This document shows positions 53,692-63,263 of a stretch of DNA of 64,000 bases, piece after piece. This DNA is from JACDER01 sp963717765. Lineage in GTDB: Bacteria; Actinomycetota; Thermoleophilia; Gaiellales; Gaiellaceae. Each line of letters begins with the position of its first letter. Within the stretch, counting starts at the first letter, position 1. Below the pieces are notes generated by a model, which worked only from the letters and a program-made list of their open reading frames with translations, did not search any database and was not told where the DNA came from. The stretch spans positions 124,001-188,000 of the forward strand of contig CAVQWX010000003.1 of NCBI GenBank assembly GCA_963717765.1, written 5' to 3'. Made by a program: the position numbers and the translations under genes.

Positions 53692-56352
53692 GTGGCCACC
53701 GCCCTGAAGGCCAACCGCCGGGCCGCCCCGCGGCGGGCATCTCATTCCAGGCTCGTCGCGACGCCGGACCTCCTGGTCCCGCGCCCACCTCGCCCGGCCA
53801 TCCGCCGGCGGCGACTCTTCGATGCGCTGGACGAGGGAAGCGAAGGGCGCCTCGTCCTCATATCTGCGCCCGCCGGCGCAGGCAAGACGGCGCTCCTCTC
53901 GACGTGGCTGGCCCAGCAGCCGCGGAAGCGGGTCGCGTGGATGTCCCTGCGGCCCAGGCGCGGCGAGAACGCGTTCTGGGCAACGTTCCTCGAGGCTCTC
54001 CGCGGCGTCGCCCCGGCGTCAGGAGCGCTCGCAAGCCTCGCAGCCCCGCGGGCAGGCACGCCGTCCGGTTTCGTCGACCGGCTCCTGACTGCGGTCGCGC
54101 AGCTGCGCACCCCGGTCACGCTTGTCATCGATGACTTCCACAACGTGCCGCGGACGGGTGTCGCGGGCGGGATCGAGCAGCTGCTACGCGCGTCGACTCC
54201 GCGTTTGCGGCTCATCATCTCGACGCGCCACGACCCCGATCTGCCGGTGCATGTCCTCCGTGCGAACGGGGAGCTGACCGAGCTGCGCGCCGCAGATCTC
54301 GCCTTCACGGCACAGGAGACGCGCGAGTTTCTCGACACCCTCGACGTCGAGCTGCATCCGGGGCTCTTCCAGGCACTGGTCGAGCGGACCGAGGGGTGGG
54401 CGGCCGGGCTTCGCCTGGTGACACTCTCGCTTCAGGGCTCCGACGACGGGATCGTCGACGCACTGCTCGACGACGGCGCGGCTGCCGACTACCTCGTGCA
54501 GGAGGCACTGCGGTCGGAGCCCGAGAAGACGCGTCTGTTTCTGCTCCGGACCTCGATCGTGGACCGGCTGACGCCCGAGCTGGCAGAGACGCTCTCGGGC
54601 GTGGAAGCCAGCAGCGTGCTGGACGACCTCGTCAACAGGAACGTTTTCATCGAGCGGGTCGGCTCCCGCCCGGTCTGGTATCGCTACCACCATCTCTTCG
54701 CGGAGATCCTGCGGACGGAGCTCGCCCAGGATGCTCCCGCCGAAGTCCCGAAGCTCCATGCCCGCGCCGCGCGCTGGTACCTCGACCGTGGAGACAGCGT
54801 CGACGCGGTGCAGCACGGTTTCGCCGCGGGCGACCTCGAGCTCGTCTCGGCGTGCCTCGTCGAGTCGTGGTTCGACCTGCTCGTCGACGCCGACCTGACC
54901 GTCCAGGCGGCGCTGATGGACTCGCTTCCAGCCGAGCGGGTCGAGCGCTCGATTCCGCTCACAGCCGTCGTGGCCACGCTTGCTCTTACGAACGGGGACG
55001 TGCGGCGGGGAGGGACGCTCCTCGACGGCGTGGACCGCGCCGAGCTGAACGCCGCGGACGCACGCGTACAGGCGATGATCACGTTCGCTTCCGTCCTGCG
55101 CGCCCGACTCGACGGGCAGTGCGTGAAGGCGGCGAAGCAGGCTGAGAAGCTGCTCGCGCTGGCCGATGCAGGGTTTCCCGCCGGACGCATGGCCGACCGC
55201 ATCAAGGCGCTGGCCCTGGGATTTCTCGGCGTGTCCGAGCTCTGGCTGCGCCGGCCGGCGGCGCCGGCCAACCTGCACGAGGCCCTGCATCTCGCCCGCG
55301 CGACGGAGTTCTCCCATACCGAGATCGCGTGCCTCGGGGGCCTCGCGCTCATCGAGCTGGGACAGGGCAGGCTTCGCCGCGCCGCCGAGCTCGCGCGCAG
55401 CGCCGTCGACGCCGCGGAGAGCGGCGGTCTCGATCGCAGCGTCCAGGCTGGAATGGGGTACACCGTGCTCGCGCTCGCCGAGTACCTGTGGAACGACCTC
55501 GGCGCGGCCGACGAGAACGCCCGGGCCCTGGCCGAGGTGGCCAGGACGTCGGGAGACAGGATCGCGCGCGTGCTCTCGGCGATCGTCGACTCCTCGATCT
55601 GTCTGTCACGCGGAGGGAGCGAGATCGAGATCGGCATCCAGCGGCTCAAGGGAGTCGAGAGCGACTGGCGAGCCGTTGACACGCCCGCCCTTCGGGCCGC
55701 TTGCGCCACGCAGTTCTCGCGTCTGGCCGCCGCCGCAGGCGACCAGGAGTCGGCCTGGAAGATCCTCGACGATGCAGACATCGACTCGCCCGACGCGCGT
55801 CTGGCGCCCGCGCTCGCCCGGCTGCGGCTCGGTGCAGGCGAGCCCGAGGAGGCGCTGGCCCTACTCGCCGCGGACCGAGACGGCGATACGGGGGCCGGAG
55901 CCATCGAGCGTGCGGTTCTCACCGCCGTCGCGCACCAGAACCTCGGGCACGGGGAGGAGTCTCGCGCGTCCACCGCCCTTGCGCTCGGGCTCGGCGAGGC
56001 CGAGAGCATCCGCCGCCCGCTCCTGGACGCCGGGCCCTCGCTCCGCGAGTTGCTCACCGAGCACCTGCGCCACTCCTCGTCGCATCGCTGGTTCGCGTCC
56101 GACCTCCTCTCGACCCTGAACGGCAGCGAGGCGGCGGGATCCACGCCCGCCCAGCTGCTGGAGCCGCTGACGACCCGCGAGGGGGACGTCCTGCGTTACC
56201 TGCCGACGATGATGTCGAACGCAGACATCGCCGGCGAGCTCTTCGTCTCCGTCAACACCGTCAAGTCACACGTGAAGAGCATCTACCGCAAGCTGGATGC
56301 GACGCAGCGGCGGGACGCCGTTCGCCGAGCCAGGCAACTGCACCTCCTTTAG
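53692..56352 (+). CDS. MalT-like LuxR-family ATP-dependent regulator (LAL-type)
   Basis: 886 residues from GTG 53692, supported by AAGGGGGATAC and the promoter upstream; longer in-frame starts run into the divergent gene. Order: a STAND ATPase with Walker A APAGAGKT (59-66) and Walker B VTLVIDDFHNV, a winged-helix region ending YRYHHLFAEILRTEL, a long tetratricopeptide-like helical sensor, and a C-terminal LuxR HTH (LTTREGDVLRYLPTMMSNADIAGELFVSVNTVKSHVKSIYRKL). It should activate target promoters on binding an inducer; the next gene is a likely target or partner only by position. Confidence 0.9.
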   Translation: MATALKANRRAAPRRASHSRLVATPDLLVPRPPRPAIRRRRLFDALDEGSEGRLVLISAPAGAGKTALLSTWLAQQPRKRVAWMSLRPRRGENAFWATFLEALRGVAPASGALASLAAPRAGTPSGFVDRLLTAVAQLRTPVTLVIDDFHNVPRTGVAGGIEQLLRASTPRLRLIISTRHDPDLPVHVLRANGELTELRAADLAFTAQETREFLDTLDVELHPGLFQALVERTEGWAAGLRLVTLSLQGSDDGIVDALLDDGAAADYLVQEALRSEPEKTRLFLLRTSIVDRLTPELAETLSGVEASSVLDDLVNRNVFIERVGSRPVWYRYHHLFAEILRTELAQDAPAEVPKLHARAARWYLDRGDSVDAVQHGFAAGDLELVSACLVESWFDLLVDADLTVQAALMDSLPAERVERSIPLTAVVATLALTNGDVRRGGTLLDGVDRAELNAADARVQAMITFASVLRARLDGQCVKAAKQAEKLLALADAGFPAGRMADRIKALALGFLGVSELWLRRPAAPANLHEALHLARATEFSHTEIACLGGLALIELGQGRLRRAAELARSAVDAAESGGLDRSVQAGMGYTVLALAEYLWNDLGAADENARALAEVARTSGDRIARVLSAIVDSSICLSRGGSEIEIGIQRLKGVESDWRAVDTPALRAACATQFSRLAAAAGDQESAWKILDDADIDSPDARLAPALARLRLGAGEPEEALALLAADRDGDTGAGAIERAVLTAVAHQNLGHGEESRASTALALGLGEAESIRRPLLDAGPSLRELLTEHLRHSSSHRWFASDLLSTLNGSEAAGSTPAQLLEPLTTREGDVLRYLPTMMSNADIAGELFVSVNTVKSHVKSIYRKLDATQRRDAVRRARQLHLL

Positions 56353-56411
56353 CCCTCTCACCCAGGGGGAGTGAGGAAGCTTCACCTTCCGGCCGAGGAG
56401 AATCGTGCGCG

Positions 56412-57566
56412 GTGAGCGTCAAGCGCAAGATCGTCGTCTGGAGCCTCGTCGGGCTGGCGACCCTGCTGCTGCTCATCTCGTCGCTGACGGTGTGGACGAG
56501 GCGGCAACTGCTCAACACCGACAATTGGACGGATCTCTCCGCACAACTGCTCCAGCGCGACAACGTCCGGGCGGCGTTGTCGGCCAAGCTCGTCAACGCG
56601 CTTTTCCAGCGCGTGGACGTGTCGGGCGCGCTCGAGCAGAGGCTGCCCGACCAGCTCAAGGCGGCGGCCCCGGTGCTGGCCGGCGCGCTCGAGAACGTGG
56701 CGCCGCGCGCTGCGAACCTGGTCCTCGGCACGGCGGCGGCCCAGACGCTGTGGAAAAGCGCCAACCGGACGATGCACGGCAAGCTGATCGCCGTCCTCGC
56801 GGGGAAGAAGATCAGGAGCGTCACCACCCAGGGCGGGAACGTGACGCTCGACTTACGGCCGCTGGTCCACCGGCTCGCCGACCGTCTCGGCGTCGCCGAC
56901 AAGCTCAAGGCCCGTGGCGATCCGAATACCGGAGTGATCGTCATCCTGCGCTCGAATCAGCTGGAGGCGGCCCAGAAGGCCGTCCGCGTGGTGAAGGCGC
57001 TCACGGTGTTCATCGTGATCGCGGTGTTCCTGCTCTTCGGGCTCGCGCTCTACCTGGCGCACCCCAGCCGGCGGAAGGTGCTCGGAGGAATCGGCGGGTG
57101 CTTCGTCGGAGTCGGACTGCTCCTCCTGATCCTCGTCCGCTTGCTCGGGAACGCGATCATCGATTCGGTCGTCAAGGTCGAGGCCAACAAACCGGCGGGC
57201 CACGAGATCTGGTCGATCGCGACAAGCATGCTGCGGGACATAGCGATCGCTCTCATCGTCTACGGCCTGATCGCGATCGTGGGCAGCGTGCTCGCGGGGC
57301 CGAGTCGCGTCGGCGTGACGGTGCGGCGCTGGCTCGCACCCGCTTTCCGACGTTCCGTGGTCGTCGTCTACGCCGTCGTAATCGCGATCTTCCTGATCCT
57401 GATCGCCTGGGCTCCCCTGGGGTCAGACCGTGGAGTGATCGGGACGATCGTCCTCGCGGCACTCGTCCTGTGGGGCATCGAGCTGTTGCGGCGCCAGACG
57501 CTGCGCGAGTTTCCCGCCGATGCTCCCGTCGAGGTCCCGCCGCGCCCCGCCGCGCGCCCTTCGTAG
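56412..57566 (+). CDS. Integral membrane protein with extracytoplasmic domain
   Basis: 384 residues from GTG 56412. A signal-anchor (VWSLVGLATLLLLISSLTVW) is followed by a 160-residue domain outside (LLNTDNWTDLSAQLLQRDNV, then a repeat of helical segments) and four C-terminal membrane segments; the tail is Pro/Arg-rich. The LNTDNWV-type opening is typical of a group of actinobacterial membrane proteins of unknown role. It starts 60 bases after the LuxR gene and may share its transcript. Confidence 0.72.
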   Translation: MSVKRKIVVWSLVGLATLLLLISSLTVWTRRQLLNTDNWTDLSAQLLQRDNVRAALSAKLVNALFQRVDVSGALEQRLPDQLKAAAPVLAGALENVAPRAANLVLGTAAAQTLWKSANRTMHGKLIAVLAGKKIRSVTTQGGNVTLDLRPLVHRLADRLGVADKLKARGDPNTGVIVILRSNQLEAAQKAVRVVKALTVFIVIAVFLLFGLALYLAHPSRRKVLGGIGGCFVGVGLLLLILVRLLGNAIIDSVVKVEANKPAGHEIWSIATSMLRDIAIALIVYGLIAIVGSVLAGPSRVGVTVRRWLAPAFRRSVVVVYAVVIAIFLILIAWAPLGSDRGVIGTIVLAALVLWGIELLRRQTLREFPADAPVEVPPRPAARPS

Positions 57567-57575
57567 GACCGGCCC

Positions 57576-57899
57576 GTGCTCATCATCGTCGCCGTCGTTC
57601 TGCTTCTCCTCCTCGACGGCCCCTGGAACTGGATCGCCTTCGTCGTGGTGACGCTGCTGTGGTTCGCCGAGCTGTACGGCTGGAACCGGACCGTCAAGAA
57701 CCGGCGTCGCGTGGTCGGAGCCGAGACGCTGATCGGGAAGACGGCCGTCGTGACGGAGGCCTGCCGTCCGGTCGGGCAGGTCCGCCTGGACGGAGAGATC
57801 TGGGAGGCGCGCTGCGAGGCCGGCGCGAGCCCCGGTGATCATGTGCGCGTAATCGGACGCGACGAGCTCGCCCTGCTCGTCGAGCCGGTCTCGGCCTAG
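57576..57899 (+). CDS. NfeD-like membrane protein
   Basis: 107 residues, GTG start at 57576. Two N-terminal membrane segments (IIVAVVLLLLLDG and IAFVVVTLLWFAELYGW), then an OB-fold typical of the NfeD C-terminal domain: LIGKTAVVTEACRPVGQVRLDGEIWEARCEAG, ending DHVRVIGRDELALLVEP. Such short NfeD proteins partner with stomatin/SPFH proteins at membrane microdomains; none is in the window. Confidence 0.85.
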   Translation: MLIIVAVVLLLLLDGPWNWIAFVVVTLLWFAELYGWNRTVKNRRRVVGAETLIGKTAVVTEACRPVGQVRLDGEIWEARCEAGASPGDHVRVIGRDELALLVEPVSA

Positions 57900-58480
57900 C
57901 CGTTCACCGACTGACAGGCGGTCGCGTTGGTGATCGCGCTCTTCAGTGAGTCCTTCGCGTTCGCACTGATCGTCTTCAGCTGCGAGAGCGCGTCCGCGAC
58001 CTGCGTCTGCAGGGTCAGGAGCGTGTTCGTCACGACGCCGGCTGCGGCCACGAGATCGCTCGTGGTCGACACGTTGTCGAGCGAACCGGCGATCTGGTCG
58101 GAATCGGACTTGATCTGGTCGGCGAGCTTGTCGACGACGTCCTTCGCCTGGCCGCCCCCGGATACGTCGGGCTTGCCGAGGCCCTTGAGGTCGTCGGCGA
58201 GCGTCTCGTTCGCGTCGTTGATGTCGCCGACGGAGGATTGGAGGTTCGCCTTCGTCGGCGTGTTCTGGAGGCTCTGGGCGATCGGCTTGAGTGCCGCGGT
58301 CCAGTCCTTGAACGCCGAGCAGAACCCGTTGGCCCAGTCGCCCGCGGCCGCCGTGGTCTCAGTGCTGGTCATCGTCCCGCCGCTGGTCGTGGTCGAGCTC
58401 GATCCGCCTCCTCCGCCGCAGCCCGCGGCGAGCGGCAGGGCCACGGCCAAGACGGCGATCGGAACGGCGAAGCGACGCAT
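57896..58480 (-). CDS. Secreted lipoprotein of unknown function
   Basis: 194 residues from ATG 58480. Signal peptide with lipobox LAAGC (Cys at about residue 21) followed by Gly/Ser/Thr-rich linker, then an all-helical domain WANGFCSAFKDWTAALKPIAQS with two further Cys (in FCSAF and TACQS at the end), which could form one disulfide. The domain resembles the alpha-helical bundle lipoproteins common in Thermoleophilia-like genomes. Convergent overlap with the NfeD-like gene by 4 bases. Confidence 0.75.
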   Translation of the reverse strand: MRRFAVPIAVLAVALPLAAGCGGGGGSSSTTTSGGTMTSTETTAAAGDWANGFCSAFKDWTAALKPIAQSLQNTPTKANLQSSVGDINDANETLADDLKGLGKPDVSGGGQAKDVVDKLADQIKSDSDQIAGSLDNVSTTSDLVAAAGVVTNTLLTLQTQVADALSQLKTISANAKDSLKSAITNATACQSVNG

Positions 58481-58608
58481 CGAGTGGAGCCTAACGTTTG
58501 GCGGGGTAGCCGAGGCGGGTTCGTAGAAGCGTCGTCCCTCGTCCCGGACGGACTCGGCGTCGAGCCCGTCCGGCATCGCCCGTGCGTCGCGGATCACCAC
58601 AGCGCCGA

Positions 58609-59499
58609 CTAGACGATGGGGTGGCTTCCTTGGTCTCGCGTGACTCGATTGCCGATACCGGCAGGAAGCGGATTCAGAAGTTCGTTGGAGCGCGACTCGA
58701 CGTCGAGCTGATCGCACGCCGCGACTACCGTGAGCAACACGCAGGCGATGCCACCGACTGCTCCGGCGGCCACGATCTCCGGGGCGGCGGGTAGGCCGAC
58801 TGCAGCTGCAAAGAGTCCCGCGATCAGGACTGCTCCGGGGACCCGACCCGAGACGTAGTGCCGGGGGATCTGAGCTGAGACGAGCCACACGGGAGCGACG
58901 AGCCAGGGCAGCACGACCCGTGCGAGAACGAGGCCTGCGCCCCACCACGGGAGGGCTCCCGCGACGCCGAGCGAGGCCGCCGTGACTCCAACGAGGACGC
59001 CGTCGACGGTTCCGTCCAGCCATAGTCCGAGGCGAGTGACTTCCCTGCGGCGCCGGGCGAGCGTCCCGTCGAGAACATCCGTCGCGACGGCTGCGACCAG
59101 TGCGCCGGCCAGCAAGGAAGGCGAGAGCGCCGGTAGCGCCGGAATTACCGCCGCACGTCCCAGCGAGACCAGGTTCGAGAGCCCGAGCCGGTCGAGCGAA
59201 CGCCCCTCCGGGGTCTCGAGTAGTCCGAGATGCCACCAGAGCATGAGTGCTACGAGGAGCCACCAGGCCGCTCCGACGACGGCGAGAACCGGATGTCCCG
59301 CGACCGCGACAACGGCCCAGGCTGCGAGCCCGAGGACAGCAGTGGCGAGCGCCTCCCTCCGTGCACCGGGACGGGAGCGACGCTGCTCGCCCGCGCGGGC
59401 GAGCGAGCTTCCGAAGAAGCGCTTCCATCCGGCAGGCGAGAACCGTGCGGCGCGCAGTTCGGCGAGCAGCTCGCGCGTCCACGCGTCTCCTACGGTCAT
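58609..59499 (-). CDS. CDP-alcohol phosphatidyltransferase
   Basis: 296 residues, ATG 59499. The full class I signature is present: D141-x2-D144-G-x2-A148-R149-x8-G158-x3-D162-x3-D166, spanning DVLDGTLARRRREVTRLGLW and LDGTVDG. Six or seven membrane segments, with an N-terminal 45-residue soluble part (FFGSSLARAGEQRRSRPG). It would displace CMP from a CDP-diacylglycerol or similar donor to an alcohol, making a phospholipid headgroup bond. Coupled by ATGA to the methyltransferase before it, last of the four-gene lipid operon. Confidence 0.87.
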   Translation of the reverse strand: MTVGDAWTRELLAELRAARFSPAGWKRFFGSSLARAGEQRRSRPGARREALATAVLGLAAWAVVAVAGHPVLAVVGAAWWLLVALMLWWHLGLLETPEGRSLDRLGLSNLVSLGRAAVIPALPALSPSLLAGALVAAVATDVLDGTLARRRREVTRLGLWLDGTVDGVLVGVTAASLGVAGALPWWGAGLVLARVVLPWLVAPVWLVSAQIPRHYVSGRVPGAVLIAGLFAAAVGLPAAPEIVAAGAVGGIACVLLTVVAACDQLDVESRSNELLNPLPAGIGNRVTRDQGSHPIV

Positions 59500-60221
59500 C
59501 GCCTGCGCGCGATGACCACGCCGTAGCCAAGCGCCCCGTCCTCGATCGCCCCATGTGCGGCTGTGAGGAGAGGGAACCCGTCGAGGCCGAGCGGGCGCAG
59601 CCGGTCGGCGATCCTCTCGACCAAGCCTGTGAGCGCGGCGTCGTGGCGCTCGCTCTCCAGTACGTCGCAGCCGGCGGAGTCGAGGACATTCGCCACCTCG
59701 GCGAGCGGCCGCGCCTCCGCGATGCAAGCAACCTGCGCGAGCAGACTCGTGAGCTCTTCCGGCAGCCGCTCCGGCTCGGCGACCATGTCGGAGAGAGCGA
59801 CTCGTGCGCCTGGGCGCAGGACGCGCGAGATCTCCGCCGCGGCCGCAGCCGGATGGGGAAAGAGGCAGAACGAGCATTCGCACAGCGCGCCGTCGAAGGC
59901 CTCGTCGTCGAACGGCAGCCCCTCGGCGTCGCCCTGCACGAAGCTGGCACGTCCTGCGGCGGCACGGCGGGCCTCCTCGACGTTCCCGGCCGAGAGGTCG
60001 ACGCCGACGACGTCGCAGCCGGTCATGCGCGCGAGCTGGATCGCGCTCGTCCCGATTCCGCAGCCGACGTCGACGACCGTGTCGCCGGCTCCGACCTCGA
60101 GAGCCCGCGCCAGCCTCGACGTCAGCTCGGGCCCGCCCGGATGGAAGCTGTCGCCGAGCAGCCAGCGCACGGCCTCGCTCGAGTACACCGCAGCGCAGCA
60201 CGCTTTGAGCTCGACGCTCAT
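59496..60221 (-). CDS. Class I SAM-dependent methyltransferase
   Basis: 241 residues, ATG 60221 overlapping the radical SAM stop. SAM-binding motif I is VVDVGCGIGTSAIQLARM near residue 50; motif post-I GVDLSAGNVEEAR; motif II GDAEGLPFDDEAFDGALCECSFC. The N-terminal Cys pair (KACCAAVYSS) and Cys-rich motif II recall arsenite-methyltransferase or Cys-rich type enzymes, but the close coupling with lipid genes suggests a lipid or quinone-like acceptor. Confidence 0.85.
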   Translation of the reverse strand: MSVELKACCAAVYSSEAVRWLLGDSFHPGGPELTSRLARALEVGAGDTVVDVGCGIGTSAIQLARMTGCDVVGVDLSAGNVEEARRAAAGRASFVQGDAEGLPFDDEAFDGALCECSFCLFPHPAAAAAEISRVLRPGARVALSDMVAEPERLPEELTSLLAQVACIAEARPLAEVANVLDSAGCDVLESERHDAALTGLVERIADRLRPLGLDGFPLLTAAHGAIEDGALGYGVVIARRR

Positions 60222-61799
60222 CGGCGCACGGCCCTGGAGCCGGAGGGCGTCGCTGCCAGAAGCGGTTGCAGGCCCCTGGCGTTCGGCACGACGGGCGCAA
60301 CCCGCACTCCGGAGAGCTGGGCCCGGACCTGCTCGCGGTAGCCGACGGAGTTGTAGGCGCAGAACGGGATCATCCGTCCATCCGGCGTGAGCTCGGCGAC
60401 GCAGCATTTCATCAGCTGTCGGACGTTCAGCGTGTAGGGATCTTGAAAGTCCTGGATCACGATCACGAAGAGCTGCTTCCAGGGATCCTCCAGCATCCCC
60501 TCGATCGCTTCGAAGCCGATCCCGCAGCTGCGGCACGCCCGCAGCAGGCTCTCGGCTCCCGGCACGGCCGACGAGGAGAACATCCGCTCGAGCGCCTCGC
60601 GCACGGCGAGGTCGGGAAAGAAGCGGTTCGCGACGTAGTCCAGGTAGCCGTCGACGTCCAGGAGGCGCGTGAACGGGATGACACCTCCGTTCTCGATGAG
60701 CCCGTAGCTCATGCTGCGGCAGGTCGGAAAGCAGCAGGGGACGGGGACGAAGTCGGAGAGTCGATACCACTCCGGCAGCTGCTCGGCCAGATGGTGGATG
60801 ACGTCGGCGTTCGTCAGCCGCTCGAGCGGATCGAAGACGACATGGCGGCCGGAGTGTGTGACCGGCTGGAAGGCGACGCTCATGACCGCAGGGTGCGCAA
60901 CGCCGTAGCGGACGACCCCACCCGCCTCGTGCTCGTTGATGCCCTTCTCGAGCGCGGCCACGAGTGTGACGTTCAAGCCCGCATCGGCGCAGGCCTCGAG
61001 CGCGCGCTCTTTGTCCGCGCGCAGGTCCTTGCCCCGGATGGCGAGGTGGGTCGCGAGCTCGAAGCCGTCGAACTGGAGGTAGATGTGCGGTCGAAGCCGG
61101 GCCAGCTCGCTCGACGAAACGGGGATCGCGGGCGATCCTGATCCCGTTCGTGTTCAGGAACACCTGCCGGATGCCGCGCTCCGAGGCCATCTCGATGAAC
61201 TCGACGATCCGGGGATGGATCGTCGGCTCCCCGCCGGAGAGCATCACCACCTCGGGCTCGCCCTCGGCCGCGACGAAGGTATCGAGCATGAGAGCGACCT
61301 GATCCCTGGTCAGCGAGTAGCCGTGCGGCTGGTGGCCGGAGTCGGCGAAGCAGATCGGGCAGTCGAGGTTGCAGGCCGTGTTGACCTCGATCAGCGCGAG
61401 ACAGGAGTGCTGCTTGTGCTCGGGGCAGATGCCGCAGTCGAGCGGACATCCCTCCACGACCTCGGTCTGGAACTCGAGCGGTAGCGTTCCCGGCTTGTTG
61501 TAGCGAAGCTGCGTCATGTACAGCTCCGCGTCGGAGTAGACGAGCGCCTCGAACGGTCCGTGCTCGGGGCAGCGCTTGCTCAGGATCACGCGGTTCTCGC
61601 GGATGTTGACCTCCGCGTCGATCACGCGCTTGCAGACGGGGCAGATCGACTTCGTCAGCTCGACGAAGATCTCGTTCCGGTCGCGCTTGGAGCGCACGGC
61701 CGCACCGTACTTGGATGCGCCCGACGGCGCTATGGCTTCAGGCGAACAATCGGCCCGCCGCCGAGGTGGCCCGTACTCGCGCGGGCTCGGGTAGAGCAT
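60218..61799 (-). CDS. Radical SAM enzyme with twin CX3CX2C motifs, split by one base
   Basis: About 525 residues. ATG 61799 shares a base with the SRPBCC stop (TGATG). A rubredoxin-like CPVC (53-56) and later RCPEHG precede two CX3CX2C sites: Cys118/122/125 (CPLDCGIC) and Cys143/147/150 (CNLDCPIC), the second being the canonical radical SAM site, followed by LSGGEPTIHP. This twin layout is that of MJ0619 methyltransferases and archaeal tetraether synthase (Tes). At 61104-61109 one extra base shifts the frame; without it FVERLARLRPHIYLQFDGF reads straight through to the C-terminal half. Error or genuine disruption cannot be told from sequence. Confidence 0.78.
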
Positions 61800-62389
61800 C
61801 AGCCGGACGAGCCGGCTTTCCCGGTTTGCTGGGATCCAGGTCTGGGGGGTCTGCGTTCGGCTTCCGGCTTCACCGCTTCGAGCGAATCTCGCACTGCCCG
61901 TTCCCAGACCGTTGCAACCTGCCGGCCCCACCAGCGCCCGAGCGCCCAGAAGTCGGTTCCGAGCTCGCCGGTCCAGGTCAACTCCGTCCCGGCTTGCGTC
62001 GGCTTCAACTCGAACGACTCCGCAACGTGCGGCACCGGCCCGCGGAGGAGCCGGAAGTGGATCTGGTGCGGACGCTCGAAACGCACGGTCTCGACGGTGG
62101 TCGCAACCATCCCCCAGACCGTGGTGAAGTGAGCCGCCAGCGCCATGTCGGTCCCGCGCTCCCACACCTGGAACTTCTTCCGCAGCGCACGTGGTGTCCG
62201 ACCGAGGTAGGGACACGCGATCACGTCGAACACGACCTCGGGAGGTGCTGCGATCTCCCACCTCACCGGGCCGAGGGATCGTACGTTGCGTCCGATCCCG
62301 AGGTCGAGCGTCAGAACGCCACGCGCCATCAACGCCAAGACGCCGAGGATTCCGCCCAGGACGGCCCCCGCTGCAAACGGCCGAGCCAT
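61799..62389 (-). CDS. SRPBCC-fold (polyketide-cyclase-like) membrane-anchored protein
   Basis: 196 residues from ATG 62389; an in-frame GTG at 62467 is an alternative. An N-terminal membrane segment (FAAGAVLGGILGVLALMA) is followed by a START/Bet v1-like domain: VRWEIAAPPEVVFDVIACPYLG, then the long strands to GELGTDFWALGRWWGRQVA and a C-terminal helix. Such domains hold hydrophobic ligands. First gene of the lipid operon; it probably presents or binds a lipid substrate. Confidence 0.72.
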   Translation of the reverse strand: MARPFAAGAVLGGILGVLALMARGVLTLDLGIGRNVRSLGPVRWEIAAPPEVVFDVIACPYLGRTPRALRKKFQVWERGTDMALAAHFTTVWGMVATTVETVRFERPHQIHFRLLRGPVPHVAESFELKPTQAGTELTWTGELGTDFWALGRWWGRQVATVWERAVRDSLEAVKPEAERRPPRPGSQQTGKAGSSG

Positions 62390-62538
62390 CGCACCCCACT
62401 CTAGTGCACCTCGTCGCGCCCTTCTCGCATCGAACAGGGCGTTTCCCAGGAGGGCAGTCAGGATCACCCGGTGCAGGTGGTCACAGTGCTCGCGATCGTT
62501 GCGTATCTTTGGTGTTCACGCTCAACAAGGAGGCATCC

Positions 62539-62952
62539 ATGGCCGTAGGCCCTGTGGACGTTTACATCATCGGTTTTCCCGGCAACAAGTTCAGCGGGCG
62601 CATCGCCCCGGCGATCCTGGAGCTCGTGGAGAACGGCACGATTCGCGTGCTCGATCTGCTCTTCGTGATGAAGGATGCGGACGGCGCCGTAACGACAATC
62701 GAGGCAGCTGACCTGGACGAGGACGGCGCGGCCTTCCTCTCCATCGACACCGCGCAGCCGGGCGCGTTGGGGGACGAGGACGCCGAGGAGGTCAGCGACG
62801 ACCTCCCGCCCGACAGCTCGGCCCTGCTGATCGCATTCGAGAATCTCTGGGCCGTGAAGGTCGTCGACGCCCTGCAGGCCGCGGACGCCGTGTTGATCGA
62901 CTCGATCCGTATTCCCGCCGAGGTCGTAGCGGCCGCGCTCGACCCAGCCTAG
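62539..62952 (+). CDS. DUF6325-type small protein
   Basis: 137 residues, ATG 62539 after a strong AAGGAGG (62527-62533). Opening VGPVDVYIIGFPGNKFSGRIAPAILELVENGTIRVLDLLFVMKDADG is characteristic of DUF6325 (formerly within DUF1269) proteins. It forms a pair with the SHOCT gene, as in many actinobacterial genomes, often linked to stress or membrane integrity. Divergent from the lipid operon. Confidence 0.88.
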   Translation: MAVGPVDVYIIGFPGNKFSGRIAPAILELVENGTIRVLDLLFVMKDADGAVTTIEAADLDEDGAAFLSIDTAQPGALGDEDAEEVSDDLPPDSSALLIAFENLWAVKVVDALQAADAVLIDSIRIPAEVVAAALDPA

Positions 62953-62984
62953 ACCCGTCCACTTCGAGATCGAAAGGAACCGAA

Positions 62985-63242
62985 ATGGGACTTCTACGTA
63001 TGGCAGCCCGCACGGCCGTCGTTGCCGGAACCGCCACGGCCGTGTCCGGCCGCGTGCAGCGTCGCCAGGCCGCGAAGTATGACCAGCAGGACGCGGAGCA
63101 GGACGCGCAGCAGGCACCGCCGCCGCAGGCAGCGGAGGAGGACGAGACTGCACAGCTCCAGAACCTGGCGGCGCTTCATACCCAAGGTGTGCTCACGGAT
63201 GAGGAGTTCGCGGCCGCCAAGGCCAAGATTCTCGGACTCTGA
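62985..63242 (+). CDS. SHOCT-domain small protein
   Basis: 85 residues, ATG 62985 after GAAAGGAACC. The N-terminus is basic with a weak hydrophobic stretch (TAVVAGTATAVSG), then a Gln/Ala/Asp linker, and the C-terminal SHOCT motif LAALHTQGVLTDEEFAAAKAKIL. SHOCT helices are short oligomerisation tags. Same transcript as the DUF6325 gene, 32 bases apart. Confidence 0.85.
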   Translation: MGLLRMAARTAVVAGTATAVSGRVQRRQAAKYDQQDAEQDAQQAPPPQAAEEDETAQLQNLAALHTQGVLTDEEFAAAKAKILGL

Positions 63243-63263
63243 CGGACATCAGCCGCGGCTCCC

